A stretch of DNA of 64,000 bases from Streptomyces liliiviolaceus (GCF_018070025.1 NZ_JAGPYQ010000001.1:7068001-7132000), one strand, 5' to 3'. Shown: positions 16,439 through 26,957, numbered from the stretch's first letter. Notes: generated from the letters alone by a model not told the origin. Numbers and translations: made by a program.

Positions 16439-17452
16439 ATGCGCATCGGACTCATCGGGACGGGTCGTATCGGTACATTTCATGCGACCGCCCTCAGCCG
16501 CCACCGCGAGGTGGGCGGCTCCCTCATCGTCACGGACGCGGATCCCGCACGAGCACGCCGGCTCGCGGACCGCTTAGGTGCCACCGCGGCACCCGGCGTG
16601 GACGAGATCTTCACCTGGGGGGTGGACGCCGTGGTCATCACCGCGGCCACCTCGGCACACGGCGAACTGATCGGTCGGGCAGCCCGCGCCGGACTGCCCG
16701 TGTTCTGCGAGAAGCCCATCGCCCTCGACCTGACGGGTACGCTCACGGCCATCGCGGAGGTGGAGGCCGCCGGAACGATCCTGCAGATGGGTTTCCAGCG
16801 GCGCTTCGACTCGGGGTACGCGGCCGCGCGGGAGGTGGTGCGGTCGGGGCAGCTCGGCCGGCTGCACACCGTGCGCGCGATGACCTCCGACCAGTCGCCG
16901 CCGCCGGTCGAGCATCTGCCGCTCTCCGGCGGGCTGTACCGGGACACGCTCGTGCACGACTTCGACATGCTGCGGTGGGTCACCGGGCGTGAGATCACCG
17001 AGGTCTACGCGATGGGGTCGGACGCCGGGCCGTCGATGTTCCGCGAGGCGGGTGACATCGACACGGCGGCGGCCGTCCTCACGCTGGACGACGGGACGCT
17101 CGCGACGGCCACGGCGACGCGGCTGAACGGGGCGGGGTACGACGTCCGCATGGAGCTGGCCGGGGAGCTGGACCAGATCGGGGTCGGGCTCGACGACCGT
17201 ACGCCGATCGCCTCCACGGAGCCGGCGGGGCCGCCGGCGGCCACCAAGCCGTGGACGGGGTTCCTTGAGCGGTTCGGGCCCGCGTACGAGGCGGAGCTGC
17301 ACGCGTTCGTGGAGGTCGTGCGGGGGGAGCGGGCTAATCCGTGCGACGGGCGTGAGGCGTTGCATGCGTTGCGGGTTGCGGAGGCGTGCGAGTTGTCTCG
17401 GCGGGGGCGCCGGTCTGTTCCGCTGTCGGAGATTCCGGGCGGCCGGGACTGA
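16439..17452 (+). CDS. Gfo/Idh/MocA-family dehydrogenase (inositol 2-dehydrogenase-like), TTA codon
   Basis: About 337 residues. The N-terminal Rossmann motif MRIGLIGTGRIGTFHATAL binds NAD(P); VFCEKPIALDL holds the EKP motif with the catalytic Lys; FQRRFDSGYAAAREVV and HDFDMLRWVTGREITEVYA supply the substrate site (conserved Asp/His pair). Such enzymes oxidise inositols or sugars. The ATG at 16439 begins the Rossmann strand. Leucine 46 (bases 16574-16576) is the rare codon TTA, so translation may depend on the bldA tRNA. Divergent from a GntR regulator beside a sugar importer, which suggests one uptake and oxidation module. iolG is a plausible but unproved identity. Confidence 0.85.
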   Translation: MRIGLIGTGRIGTFHATALSRHREVGGSLIVTDADPARARRLADRLGATAAPGVDEIFTWGVDAVVITAATSAHGELIGRAARAGLPVFCEKPIALDLTGTLTAIAEVEAAGTILQMGFQRRFDSGYAAAREVVRSGQLGRLHTVRAMTSDQSPPPVEHLPLSGGLYRDTLVHDFDMLRWVTGREITEVYAMGSDAGPSMFREAGDIDTAAAVLTLDDGTLATATATRLNGAGYDVRMELAGELDQIGVGLDDRTPIASTEPAGPPAATKPWTGFLERFGPAYEAELHAFVEVVRGERANPCDGREALHALRVAEACELSRRGRRSVPLSEIPGGRD

Positions 17453-17759
17453 CGGATTGACTGGCCGTCGGCTGCAGGTCCCCTCCCCGGGGGGGGTGCG
17501 TGGTCGGCTGCGGCGCCGTCGTGGCTGGTCGCGCAGTTCCCCGCGCCCCTGAAAAGCGGGGCTGCGCCCCAGCTTTTAGCCTTTGGGGGGCGCGAGGAAC
17601 TACGCGGCCGATCCCCACCGGCCCGGTCTTTTAAGGGGCACGGGGAACTGCGCGATCAGCCCCCACCGGGCCGCGGACGACGAACCGGCCGGCGCACCTC
17701 AGGGGCGCGGGGAACTGCGCGGCCAGCCCCCGCCGGGACGCACGTCGTGGCGGGACGCG
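17453..17759. repeat. Convergent intergenic region with four copies of a dispersed element
   Basis: No gene is seen in these 307 bases between the convergent dehydrogenase and response-regulator genes. One copy of CGCGCAGTTCCCCGCGCCCC is at about 17530-17549. Three copies in the opposite orientation (GGGGCGCGGGGAACTGCGCG-like) are at about 17587-17607, 17636-17656 and 17702-17722. Opposed copies can pair into stable stems, so the block may act as a bidirectional terminator. Confidence 0.7.
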
Positions 17760-18434
17760 TCAGTGAGGGTCGTCGTCCTCCAAGAGGCCCGCGTCGTACG
17801 TCAGCAGCGCGATCTGGACGCGGTTGTTGAGGTCCAGCTTCGCGAGGATCCGGGAGACGTGGGTCTTGACCGTGGCCACGCTCATGAACAGCCCCGCCGC
17901 GATCTCCGCGTTGGAACGCCCCCGCCCCACCGCCACGGCGACCTCACGTTCACGGTCGTTGAGCACGGCGACCCGCGTACGCGCACCAGTACGCCGCCTG
18001 TCGGGCCCCGCCCCCGCCGCCTGTTCCATCAACTGCCGTGTCACGGCGGGCGACAGCACGGGGTCACCCGCCGCGACCCGGCGCACCGCGTGCAGGATCT
18101 CCGCGGGCGGAGTGTCCTTGAGGACGAAGCCGGCCGCACCCGCCCGCAGCGCCCGCAGCACCTGTTCGTCCGCGTGGAAGGTGGTGAGGACGATGACCTG
18201 GGGAGCCTCCTCGCGACCCCGGAGCCGTTCCGTGGCGACGAGCCCGTCCACCGTCGGCATCCTGATGTCCATGAGGACGACATCGGGGCGCGTACGGTCG
18301 ACGAGCGCCTCGACCTCGCTGCCGTCGGCGCCCTCCCCCACGATCTCCAGGTCGTCGGCGCCGCCCAGCATGAAGGAGAGGCCGGCTCTGACCAGCGGGT
18401 CGTCGTCGACGAGGAGGAGACGGATCGGATTCAT
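17760..18434 (-). CDS. NarL/LuxR-type response regulator
   Basis: About 224 residues. The receiver domain starts MNPIRLLLVDDDPLVRAGL, with acidic DDD near residue 10, phosphoacceptor D56 in VVLMDIRMP and Lys in FVLKDTPPAEIL. A linker precedes the LuxR helix-turn-helix (LNDREREVAVAVGRGRSNAEIAAGLFMSVATVKTHVSRILAKLDLNNRVQIA). The ATG at 18434 was chosen over an upstream in-frame ATG because the receiver fold begins here. It lies 20 bases downstream of the cognate histidine kinase. Target genes are unknown. Confidence 0.93.
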   Translation of the reverse strand: MNPIRLLLVDDDPLVRAGLSFMLGGADDLEIVGEGADGSEVEALVDRTRPDVVLMDIRMPTVDGLVATERLRGREEAPQVIVLTTFHADEQVLRALRAGAAGFVLKDTPPAEILHAVRRVAAGDPVLSPAVTRQLMEQAAGAGPDRRRTGARTRVAVLNDREREVAVAVGRGRSNAEIAAGLFMSVATVKTHVSRILAKLDLNNRVQIALLTYDAGLLEDDDPH

Positions 18435-18454
18435 GCGCCCACCGTAGTGATCCG

Positions 18455-19729
18455 TCATCCCCAGGGCAGCCACGCGTGCACCAGGAAGCCGCCGTCCCCT
18501 TCGGGGCCGTGTTCCAGGTGCCCGCCCGCGAGTACGGCCCGCTCGGTGAGACCGATGAGCCCCTGCCCGGAGCCCGGGACATGAGGAACGTCGCCGGGCG
18601 GCGGCGGATTGCGTACGGAGACGGTGAGACCGGTGCCCGGGGCGCCGGCCACGGTGATCGTGACCTCCGCGCCCGGGGCGTGCTTACGGGCGTTGGTCAG
18701 GCACTCCTGGGCGATCCGGTACGTGGTGCGGCCCACCGAGGCGGGGACGGCCGCCGCGTCGGCGACCCGGTTGTCGAGCGTGACCTTCATGTCGGCGTCA
18801 CGGCTCTCGGAGACCAGCCCCTCCAGTGCGCCGAACGTCGGCTGCGGCCGCCCGGACTCGTCGGCGTCGTCCCCGGAGGCCCGGAGCACCCCGATGATCT
18901 CGCGCAGGTCCTGCAGGGCCTCGTGCGCGCTCTCACGGATCACACCGGAGGCCCGCGCGACCTCCGCCCGGGGGGCGTCCGGCCGGATCTCCAGCGCTCC
19001 GGCGTGCACGCTGAGCAGGGTCAGCCGATGGGCGAGGACGTCGTGCATCTCGCGCGCGATCGCCTCCCGGGCCAGCCGCTGGGCCTGCTCGGCGCGCAGC
19101 GCCGCCTCGGTCTCGGCCCGCCGCGCCCGGTCGCGCAGACTCAGCATCAGCTGCCGCTTGGAGCGCGCGAGCATGCCCCAGCCGACCACCGCGCCGGTCA
19201 GCAGCACGCCGAGACCGACGACCACCAGGTACGGAAGCTCGGAGTCGGGACGCCACCAGGAGAAGAAGGGGAGCAGCAGGAGCTGCGCGCCGCCCGTCCA
19301 GGCGACGTACTTGAAGGGGCGGTGCACGGCGAGCGTGAACAGGGCGACCAGTCCCGCGCCGCCCGCGGTGTTGGAGATGAAGCAGACCGGCACCATCGCG
19401 ACGGCGAGGCCGACCGGCCAGCGCCGCCTGAGCCAGACGGCCGCGCAGGCGACCGCGCCGAGCAACTGGTCGACGACCTCCAGGGCGTACGGGATGTTCG
19501 GGTCGCCGTCCGCCTGGTCCGCGCCGAGCAGGCCCACCCCGACGGCGATCAGGAAGCAGGCGAAGTCGACGGCCCAGTCCCGCGCGGTGCGCCGGGGGCG
19601 GCCCTTGCGGTCGGTGTTCTCCGGGTCCAGCTCCGAGGTGACGGCCGACGGCAGAAACCACCGGCGCACCGGAGGGTTCGGGGGCTTCGGCAGCGGCGCG
19701 ATATCACTCACAATCGGCAATCTACGCAT
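18455..19729 (-). CDS. Membrane sensor histidine kinase (HisKA_3/DesK-type)
   Basis: About 424 residues. Five or so membrane segments fill residues 50-200, followed by a coiled region and the HisKA_3 phosphoacceptor helix REMHDVLAHRLTLLSVHAGAL (His in EMHDV). The HATPase_c domain shows the N-box region CLTNARKHAPGAEV and a G-box at GSGQGLIGLTERA. It autophosphorylates and passes phosphate to the NarL-type regulator 20 bases downstream. Start taken at ATG 19729; a GTG at 19711 (VSDIAPLP) is a possible alternative, since neither has a strong ribosome site. Confidence 0.92.
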   Translation of the reverse strand: MRRLPIVSDIAPLPKPPNPPVRRWFLPSAVTSELDPENTDRKGRPRRTARDWAVDFACFLIAVGVGLLGADQADGDPNIPYALEVVDQLLGAVACAAVWLRRRWPVGLAVAMVPVCFISNTAGGAGLVALFTLAVHRPFKYVAWTGGAQLLLLPFFSWWRPDSELPYLVVVGLGVLLTGAVVGWGMLARSKRQLMLSLRDRARRAETEAALRAEQAQRLAREAIAREMHDVLAHRLTLLSVHAGALEIRPDAPRAEVARASGVIRESAHEALQDLREIIGVLRASGDDADESGRPQPTFGALEGLVSESRDADMKVTLDNRVADAAAVPASVGRTTYRIAQECLTNARKHAPGAEVTITVAGAPGTGLTVSVRNPPPPGDVPHVPGSGQGLIGLTERAVLAGGHLEHGPEGDGGFLVHAWLPWG

Positions 19730-19889
19730 CGATGCCCGCCGGTGCCGCCCCGGTCGCCCGGTCCGCTACCAAAGTCGGGGACACGTCAGACTTTCGGCGC
19801 GCTCCCCCGTACCGTTCCGGGACTTCCGCCGTGCGCGGCGCGACCCGTGGCCGATGCGTCCGCCGGGTCCGCGGGGCGAGCATCCTCGT

Positions 19890-20096
19890 ATGAAGCAGGT
19901 TCTGGAGTTCCTCGGTGTGCTCGCCCTCCTGCAGGGCGGGGTCGGCCTGATCCACGAGTTCACCGGCCGGCTGCGCGGCTGGGGCCTCGTACAGCGGCTC
20001 GACTTCCTCGACGGCCGTGAGATCTACGGGAGTGTCGCGCTGCTCGTGCTGTCGTTCGCGCTGTTCGCGGCGGCCGAGAGCCAGAAGTCCGGCTGA
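19890..20096 (+). CDS. Small conserved membrane protein
   Basis: 68 residues with two hydrophobic segments (VLEFLGVLALLQGGVGLIHEF and EIYGSVALLVLSFALFAAAES), so probably two membrane helices with a basic loop between them. The ATG has GGGGCGAG about ten bases upstream. The codon use is GC3-rich as in real genes. It is divergent from the histidine kinase and convergent with allantoicase. I do not recognise a function. Confidence 0.65.
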   Translation: MKQVLEFLGVLALLQGGVGLIHEFTGRLRGWGLVQRLDFLDGREIYGSVALLVLSFALFAAAESQKSG

Positions 20097-20141
20097 GGGG
20101 GTCCCGTCCCCCGGGGGGGTGTTGGCAGCGGGTCACTGCAT

Positions 20142-20252
20142 GGGGGCTGCGCCCCTCGCCCCGTATCGCGCTGCGCGCTCGTCCTCAAACGCCGGACGGG
20201 CTGAAAGGCAGCCGACGGGCCGAGATACCCGGGGGCGCGGGGAACTGCGCGG
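20142..20252. repeat. Dispersed intergenic repeats (two families) after small membrane protein gene
   Basis: Bases 20142-20203 match, as reverse complement, the block at about 39136-39198; the core is CGTCCTCAAACGCCGGACGG. Just downstream, about 20230-20252, is a GGGGCGCGGGGAACTGCGCG element. Both lie between convergent genes, fitting a terminator-like role. Confidence 0.65.
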
Positions 20253-20282
20253 TCCTTCGGGCCAGCCCCCGTGGACGGCTCC

Positions 20283-21410
20283 CTATCCGCCAAGCTCCTG
20301 GTGGCGGGCAGCCAACCCCGTCGCCCCCTCCTCCGTCAGCGCCCCGAACAGCCGCAGGCGCGAGATCCCGCCGTCCGGGTAGATGTCCACGCGCGCGTGC
20401 GTGCCGACGGCCGGGGCGGGGAGGACGAAGCGGTGGTTCGTGTCGGGCTGGAGGCGGGTCCGGGGCAGGGCCTCCCGCCAGTCCCCGTCCGCGCCGTCGC
20501 GGACCGAGACGGACGCCCAGCCCGCCGAGTTGCCCTTCAGATAGGCCGTGTCGATCTCGATCGCCCGGATCTCGGACCGTGCGACGAGCTGGTAGCGGAT
20601 CCAGTCGTGGCCCCGGTCGCGCCGCCGCCGCGTCTCCCAGCCGTCGTCCATCTTGTGGGAACGGCCCGGCTGGATGGTGTTGGTGGGCGACGAGTAGAAG
20701 CGGTTGGAGGCGTCCTCGACGTGGCCGCCGTTCTCCAGGGCGACCACGTCGAAGCTGCCGAGGGCGGAAAGCCACCGCGGGTCAGGTACGACCTCGCCGT
20801 ACACGCGGAGGCGCGCGATGCCGCCGTCCGGGTGCTGGTTGACGCGGAGGTGCGTGATGAGCTGTCCGGCGTCGACGGCGAACCCGTTGGCCGCGTGGCC
20901 GCCGACCTCCGTACGGGGTACGAGAGTTGTCCACTTGACGTCGGCCGCGAGGAGGTCCTCGGGGGACGGCGAGCCGGGTACCGAGGTCCCTTCGACGGAC
21001 ACCGCCTGCGGGTAGTTGCCGCGGAAGTGGGCGGTGTCGACGACGATCCCGTGCACGACTCCAGGGGCGCCGAGGCGTACCAGCGCCCAGTCGTGGTCGT
21101 CGGCCGTGGGCCACGGATGCTCGGCGGAGGCACCGCGCCTGCGGCGGGTCTCCCAGCCGTCCATGACCTTGCCCTTGTGTCCGAAGTGCTCGGGGTCGAA
21201 CTCGGCCGGCCGGGGCAGCAGCAGGTTCTCGCGGTGGGCGAAGAACTCGTCGTTGGCGGCGACGACCGCGGCGCCGAGCTGCCGGTCCGCGAGGTTGGCG
21301 TACCGGGTGAAGGGGAAGTCGGCGGTGCGGTGGTCCGCGTACGGGTCACCGCCTCCGTAGGGCTTCGCGTCGCCGGTGAAACGAGCCGGAGAGGGCTGCT
21401 GCTCGGTCAC
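20283..21410 (-). CDS. alc: Allantoicase
   Basis: Hydrolyses allantoate to ureidoglycolate and urea. About 375 residues with the two tandem allantoicase repeats of the family: VMDGWETRRRRG and KMDDGWETRRRRD, FRGNYPQAVSVEG and YLKGNSAGWASVSV, and the paired HPDGGIARLRVYG and YPDGGISRLRLFG. The GTG start is preceded by AGGAAG about nine bases upstream. It lies 69 bases downstream of allantoinase on the same strand, so they form an operon. The IclR regulator divergent from allantoinase is the expected repressor. Length and motifs are those of a full functional enzyme. Confidence 0.95.
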   Translation of the reverse strand: MTEQQPSPARFTGDAKPYGGGDPYADHRTADFPFTRYANLADRQLGAAVVAANDEFFAHRENLLLPRPAEFDPEHFGHKGKVMDGWETRRRRGASAEHPWPTADDHDWALVRLGAPGVVHGIVVDTAHFRGNYPQAVSVEGTSVPGSPSPEDLLAADVKWTTLVPRTEVGGHAANGFAVDAGQLITHLRVNQHPDGGIARLRVYGEVVPDPRWLSALGSFDVVALENGGHVEDASNRFYSSPTNTIQPGRSHKMDDGWETRRRRDRGHDWIRYQLVARSEIRAIEIDTAYLKGNSAGWASVSVRDGADGDWREALPRTRLQPDTNHRFVLPAPAVGTHARVDIYPDGGISRLRLFGALTEEGATGLAARHQELGG

Positions 21411-21479
21411 GTGATCAGGTCTTCCTTTCGGGGTCGGCCGCCGCTCGGTGCGGGGCGGTTGGTGGACTTCGGTGGGTGA

Positions 21480-22829
21480 CTACCTCCGGCGGGCCAGGAG
21501 TTGACCGGTCGGGTCGGCGAACTCGCCGTCGGATTGCACGCGTTCGCCGCGCAGCCAGGTGGAGCGCACCACGCCGTACAGGGTCCGGCCCGCGTACGCG
21601 GTGACACGGTTGCGGTGCTGGAGCGCCGCCGGGTCGACGGTGAACGTCTCGTCGGGCGCGAGGACCGCGAAGTCGGCGTCGCGGCCCGCCTCGATGGCAC
21701 CCTTGCGGTCGTCGAGGCCGACCAGTTCCGCCGTGCCCGAGGACATCCAGCGGACCACGTCCTCCAGGGTGTGCCCGCGCCTGCGGGCCTCCGTCCAGAC
21801 GGCCGCCAGGCTGAGCTGGAGGCCGGAGATGCCGCCCCACGCGGTCGCGAAGTCGTCGGTCTTCAGGTCGGCCGTGGACGGCGAGTGGTCGGTGACCACG
21901 CAGTCGATCGTGCCGTCGGCCAGCGCCTGCCACAGGAGGTCCTGGTTGGCGGCCTCGCGGATGGGCGGACAGCACTTGAACTCGCTGGCCCCGTCCGGGA
22001 CTTCCTCGGCGGTGAGCGTCAGATAGTGCGGACAGGTCTCCGCCGTGACCCGTACGCCCTCGCGCTTGGCGGCGGCTATCAGCGGGAGCGCGTCGCTGGA
22101 CGACAGGTGCAGGACGTGGACGCGCGCGTCGAGGCGCCCGGCCTGGGCGATGAGGTTCGCGATGGCGGTGTCCTCGGCGTCGCGCGGTCGCGAGGCCAGG
22201 AAGTCGGCGTACTTGCGACCGCTCCGCTGCGGGGCCGCGGCCAGGTGGTGGGGGTCCTCGGCGTGGACGATCAGCAGTCCGCCGAATCCGGCGATCTCCG
22301 CGAGGGACTGGGCGAGTTGGTCCTGGTCCAGCTCGGGGAACTCGTCGACCCCGGAGGGCGACAGGAACGCCTTGAAACCGAAGACGCCCGCGTCGTGCAG
22401 CGGCCGCAGATCCTTGACGTTGTCGGGCAGGGCGCCGCCCCAGAACCCGATGTCGATATGCGCCTTGGTGCGGGCGACGTCCTTCTTCGTACGGAGGTGG
22501 TCGACCGTCGTGGTCGGCGGAAGGGAGTTGAGGGGCATGTCGACCAGGGTCGTGATGCCGCCCGCCGCCGCGGCGCGCGTGGCGGTCCAGAAGCCCTCCC
22601 ACTTAGTGCGGCCCGGATCGTTGACGTGGACGTGGGTGTCGACGAGCCCGGGCAGCAGGACGTCGTCGCCGAAGTCCTCCAGCCTGGCCCCGGCGGGCAC
22701 CTCGGCGTCGTGCGCGAGCACGGCCGTGATCCTTCCCGCGGAGACGGCGACCGAGGCCGCGCGCGTCCCTTCCGGAGTGATGACGCGCGTCGAGCGCAGG
22801 ACCAGTTCGACCAAGCCGTCGTCGGACAC
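21480..22829 (-). CDS. allB: Allantoinase
   Basis: Zinc amidohydrolase opening allantoin to allantoate. About 449 residues. Metal ligands are visible in [13 protein letters not shown], the carboxylated Lys in [11 protein letters not shown], His in ETCPHYL and VLHLSSSD, and Asp in VVTDHSPST. The GTG at 22829 has AAGGGG eight bases upstream. First gene of the allB-alc operon, divergent from the IclR-family regulator gene. Three copies of a 15-base palindrome and one 17-base TTCAAC/GTTGAA palindrome lie in the 277-base divergent spacer. Confidence 0.96.
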   Translation of the reverse strand: MSDDGLVELVLRSTRVITPEGTRAASVAVSAGRITAVLAHDAEVPAGARLEDFGDDVLLPGLVDTHVHVNDPGRTKWEGFWTATRAAAAGGITTLVDMPLNSLPPTTTVDHLRTKKDVARTKAHIDIGFWGGALPDNVKDLRPLHDAGVFGFKAFLSPSGVDEFPELDQDQLAQSLAEIAGFGGLLIVHAEDPHHLAAAPQRSGRKYADFLASRPRDAEDTAIANLIAQAGRLDARVHVLHLSSSDALPLIAAAKREGVRVTAETCPHYLTLTAEEVPDGASEFKCCPPIREAANQDLLWQALADGTIDCVVTDHSPSTADLKTDDFATAWGGISGLQLSLAAVWTEARRRGHTLEDVVRWMSSGTAELVGLDDRKGAIEAGRDADFAVLAPDETFTVDPAALQHRNRVTAYAGRTLYGVVRSTWLRGERVQSDGEFADPTGQLLARRR

Positions 22830-22883
22830 CGGGACCCCTTTCCATACCGGACTCCATACCGGACGTCTCCTGCAGCCGTTAAC

Positions 22884-22898
22884 TTCCGCGTAACAGAA
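22884..22898. promoter_or_regulatory. AllR-like box 1 (allB promoter)
   Basis: TTCCGCGTAACAGAA matches the shared half-site pattern TTCCR-N5-CRGAA with one arm mismatch from a perfect palindrome. It lies 55 bases upstream of the allantoinase start. Similar 15-mers recur at the other glyoxylate/allantoin promoters of this window. Confidence 0.55.
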
Positions 22899-22915
22899 TT
22901 CAACGTTCTGTTGAA
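22899..22915. promoter_or_regulatory. Second-class palindrome TTCAAC-N5-GTTGAA before allB
   Basis: TTCAACGTTCTGTTGAA has perfect 6-base arms and a 5-base spacer. It abuts the AllR-like box 1. Near-copies lie before uraD (45423) and before malate synthase (25165), so it may be the operator of a second purine-catabolism regulator. Confidence 0.5.
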
Positions 22916-22990
22916 GGAGTCTTCACTCCGCACCCCATGCCGTCAAGGGCCGGCTTCGCCCCCGCCCCGCACACGGCAGCCACTGGACGT

Positions 22991-23005
22991 TTCCACACAG
23001 CGGAA
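22991..23005. promoter_or_regulatory. AllR-like box 2 (allR/allB spacer)
   Basis: TTCCACACAGCGGAA is palindromic except for one arm position. It lies about 100 bases upstream of the IclR-family gene and 160 upstream of allantoinase, so it could serve either promoter. Confidence 0.55.
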
Positions 23006-23011
23006 ATACAC

Positions 23012-23026
23012 TTCCACCCAGCAGAA
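23012..23026. promoter_or_regulatory. AllR-like box 3 (allR promoter)
   Basis: TTCCACCCAGCAGAA lies six bases after box 2, so centres are 21 bases (two helical turns) apart, as expected for cooperative binding of IclR-type dimers. It is 80 bases upstream of the IclR-family start, consistent with autoregulation. Confidence 0.5.
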
Positions 23027-23106
23027 CTTAATCACACGCAGCCGTGCAGTCAACCAACTGCCGGGTAGGCTTCCCACCTGCCTGCCCGTCTGAAAGGACC
23101 GCGCCC

Positions 23107-23919
23107 GTGCCGACGTCCAGCGCCAGCGACGCCTCCGCCGAGGTCGCCACCAAGCCGGCTGCCGCCGGCGGTGGCGTCCAGTCCCTAGAGCGCGCCTTCG
23201 ACCTGCTGGAGCGGATGGCGGACGCGGGCGGCGAGGTCGGACTGAGCGAGCTGTCCGCGAGCAGCGGGCTGCCGCTGCCCACCATCCACCGCCTGATGCG
23301 CACGCTCGTGGTCTGCGGTTATGTACGTCAGCAGACCAATCGGCGCTATGCGCTCGGCCCGCGCCTGATCCGGCTCGGCGAGTCGGCGTCCCGGCTGCTC
23401 GGCACCTGGGCCCGCCCCTATCTGGCCCGCCTGGTCGAGGAGACCGGCGAGACGGCGAACATGGCACTGCTCGACGGCGACGAGATCGTGTACGTGGCCC
23501 AGGTGCCGTCGAAGCACTCGATGCGGATGTTCACCGAGGTGGGCCGCCGGGTGCTGCCGCACTCCACCGGCGTCGGCAAGGCCCTGCTGGCCCACGTCCC
23601 GGCCGACGAGGTGCGCGCGCTGCTGTCCCGTACGGGCATGCCCGCCGCGACGGACAAGACCATCACGACACCGGACGGATTCCTGAGCGCGCTCGAAGAG
23701 GTGCGCCGCGCCGGTTACGCGGTGGACGACAACGAGCAGGAGATCGGGGTCCGCTGTCTCGCGGTCTCCGTGCCCAACTCCCCCACGGCCGCGGCGATTT
23801 CGATCTCCGGACCGGCCGGCCGTGTCACGGAGACGGCCACCGAACGGATCGTGCCCGTGCTGCAGCAGGTCGCGGTGGAGCTGTCGGAGGCACTGGCGAA
23901 CTCGGGCCCCGCGGCCTGA
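23107..23919 (+). CDS. allR: IclR-family transcriptional regulator of allantoin genes (AllR-like)
   Basis: About 270 residues. The IclR winged helix (SLERAFDLLERMADAGGEVGLSELSASSGLPLPTIHRLMRTLVVCGYVRQ) is followed by the effector domain (TGETANMALLDGDEIVYVAQVPSKHSMR, LPHSTGVGKALLA, GYAVDDNEQEIGVRCLAVSV). The GTG at 23107 has AAAGGA nine bases upstream. Divergent from allantoinase. S. coelicolor has an IclR-type AllR controlling allantoin and glyoxylate genes; location and the shared palindromes here support that identity. The ligand is likely allantoate, allantoin or glyoxylate (inferred). Confidence 0.88.
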   Translation: MPTSSASDASAEVATKPAAAGGGVQSLERAFDLLERMADAGGEVGLSELSASSGLPLPTIHRLMRTLVVCGYVRQQTNRRYALGPRLIRLGESASRLLGTWARPYLARLVEETGETANMALLDGDEIVYVAQVPSKHSMRMFTEVGRRVLPHSTGVGKALLAHVPADEVRALLSRTGMPAATDKTITTPDGFLSALEEVRRAGYAVDDNEQEIGVRCLAVSVPNSPTAAAISISGPAGRVTETATERIVPVLQQVAVELSEALANSGPAA

Positions 23920-24003
23920 GAGATCACCTGGACCCGGCGACGCGGGCGGACCCCACGACGCGAGCCCGACCAGCCTGCCCGACCAGCCCGCCCCGCGCGG
24001 GAG

Positions 24004-24318
24004 TCACCGGCGCGGCGGCCCCCCGAAGAGCTCGACCGCGCTGCGTACCGCGGCGAGCCCGGTGGCCAGCGCGCTGACCGAGCCGATGGAACCGGCGACC
24101 AGCAGGAGCGAGCGGCGCAGGCGCGGGATCTCGGGGAGACCGCTGACGGCCATCGCGGCGAGCGCCGCGAGTTCGTCCTCCGCGATGCCCCGGTCGGGGA
24201 ACTCGGCCGGGAGCGCGGCGAGTTCGCGGCGCAGCCTGGACACGGCGGCCCGCAGCTCCGCCACTCTCGGATCATCGTCGCTGCCGGCCACTGACCTCTG
24301 CCCCAAGCTCCGCAACAC
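24004..24318 (-). CDS. Small conserved Streptomyces protein (DUF5955-like)
   Basis: About 104 residues. A charged helical segment (DPRVAELRAAVSRLRRELAALPAEF) is followed by an Ala/Leu-rich region and a C-terminal hydrophobic stretch (SLLLVAGSIGSVSALATGLAAVRSAVELF), so it may be membrane-associated or a helical bundle. The GTG at 24318 was chosen because GGGGGAGAG precedes it by six bases; the frame upstream is Arg/Gly-rich noise. I associate it from memory with DUF5955; function unknown. It is convergent with the allR-like gene and divergent from the nucleotidyltransferase. Confidence 0.65.
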   Translation of the reverse strand: MLRSLGQRSVAGSDDDPRVAELRAAVSRLRRELAALPAEFPDRGIAEDELAALAAMAVSGLPEIPRLRRSLLLVAGSIGSVSALATGLAAVRSAVELFGGPPRR

Positions 24319-24512
24319 AGCTCTCCCCCTGGCACGCCGCCCGCCGCCCGGCGCACGGCCTGTTCTCTCCCGCCCGACCGCCCCGAGGCGTTGGTCGGGC
24401 GCCGGGGACGCGGGCAAGTAAACGCCACCCGGTGCGCCGTGCGCCACCGCGCGGACCGAAATTCAGCGTCCGGACATCCTGATCCCGCCCGCGCGTCAGG
24501 TATGCAGGAGGA

Positions 24513-25115
24513 ATGACGGACAACGACGGCCAGGTGGCCGGACTCCTGCTCGCCGCGGGCGGCGGCCGGCGCCTCGGCGGACGGCCCAAGGCGCTCCTCG
24601 AACACCGCGGGCGCCTCCTGGTGGAGTACGCGGCCCAGGTACTGCGCGAGGCCGGCTGCACCCGCGTCCATGTGGTCCTCGGGGCGCGGGCCGACGCCGT
24701 GCGGGAGCGGGCCGACCTCGCCGGGTGCGTACTGGTGGACAACCCCGAGTGGGAGGAGGGCATGGGGTCCTCGCTGCGGGCCGGGCTGGAGTCCCTGCGG
24801 GGTACGGGGGTCCGGGCCGCCCTGGTGTCCCTGGTCGACCAGCCGGGCATCGGGCCGGAGGCGACGGCCCGGCTGCTGGCCGCCCACCGCTCCCCCGCGA
24901 CGCTCGCCGCGGCCTCGTACGAGGGGAAGCGCGGCCACCCCGTCCTGCTCGGCGCCGACCACTGGGCGGGGATCGCTGCGACTGCGACCGGCGACCAGGG
25001 GGCACGCGCGTATCTGAAGGCGCACGCGGACGCGATCGCTCTCGTCGAGTGCGCGGACGTGGCGCGGCCCTACGACATCGACACGGCGGCGGACCTCGCC
25101 CGGTACCTACAGTGA
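24513..25115 (+). CDS. MobA-like NTP transferase (molybdenum cofactor nucleotidyltransferase type)
   Basis: About 200 residues. The N-terminal nucleotide-binding signature LLLAAGGGRRLGGRPKALLEHRG is that of MobA/MocA-type transferases; LVSLVDQPGI holds the metal-binding Asp, and GKRGHPVLLGADHW is typical of MocA-like CTP:molybdopterin enzymes. The ATG has AGGAGGA just upstream. Between allR-like and malate synthase genes, it probably prepares the molybdenum cofactor of xanthine dehydrogenase, whose genes are not in the window (inference). Substrate (CTP or GTP) cannot be fixed from sequence. Confidence 0.82.
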   Translation: MTDNDGQVAGLLLAAGGGRRLGGRPKALLEHRGRLLVEYAAQVLREAGCTRVHVVLGARADAVRERADLAGCVLVDNPEWEEGMGSSLRAGLESLRGTGVRAALVSLVDQPGIGPEATARLLAAHRSPATLAAASYEGKRGHPVLLGADHWAGIAATATGDQGARAYLKAHADAIALVECADVARPYDIDTAADLARYLQ

Positions 25116-25164
25116 GCGAGGTGGCACCGAGCGCCACCTTGTCTCGATCCGGAGAGTCTCGACG

Positions 25165-25179
25165 TCAACAAAACATTGA
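25165..25179. promoter_or_regulatory. Second-class palindrome (imperfect) before malate synthase
   Basis: TCAACAAAACATTGA matches TCAAC-N5-GTTGA with one arm mismatch. It lies 124 bases upstream of the malate synthase start, two bases before an AllR-like box, the same tandem arrangement as before allB. Confidence 0.4.
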
Positions 25180-25181
25180 AC

Positions 25182-25196
25182 TTCCACCATGAGGAA
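25182..25196. promoter_or_regulatory. AllR-like box (malate synthase promoter)
   Basis: TTCCACCATGAGGAA has 4-base perfect outer arms (TTCC/GGAA) in the same 15-base frame as the allB/allR sites. It lies 106 bases upstream of the malate synthase start. Confidence 0.5.
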
Positions 25197-25302
25197 ACTA
25201 GTATCCACTGATCAGAAGCGCCCGGCCCCTCGACGGGCGTTCACCGCCGCAACCCGGTCGACTGGCACCCGGTGCCACGTTCGCTGAAGGAAGTGACAGC
25301 TC

Positions 25303-26937
<1,635 letters not shown>

Positions 26938-26957
26938 GCGCCGGCCAAAGCCAGGTA

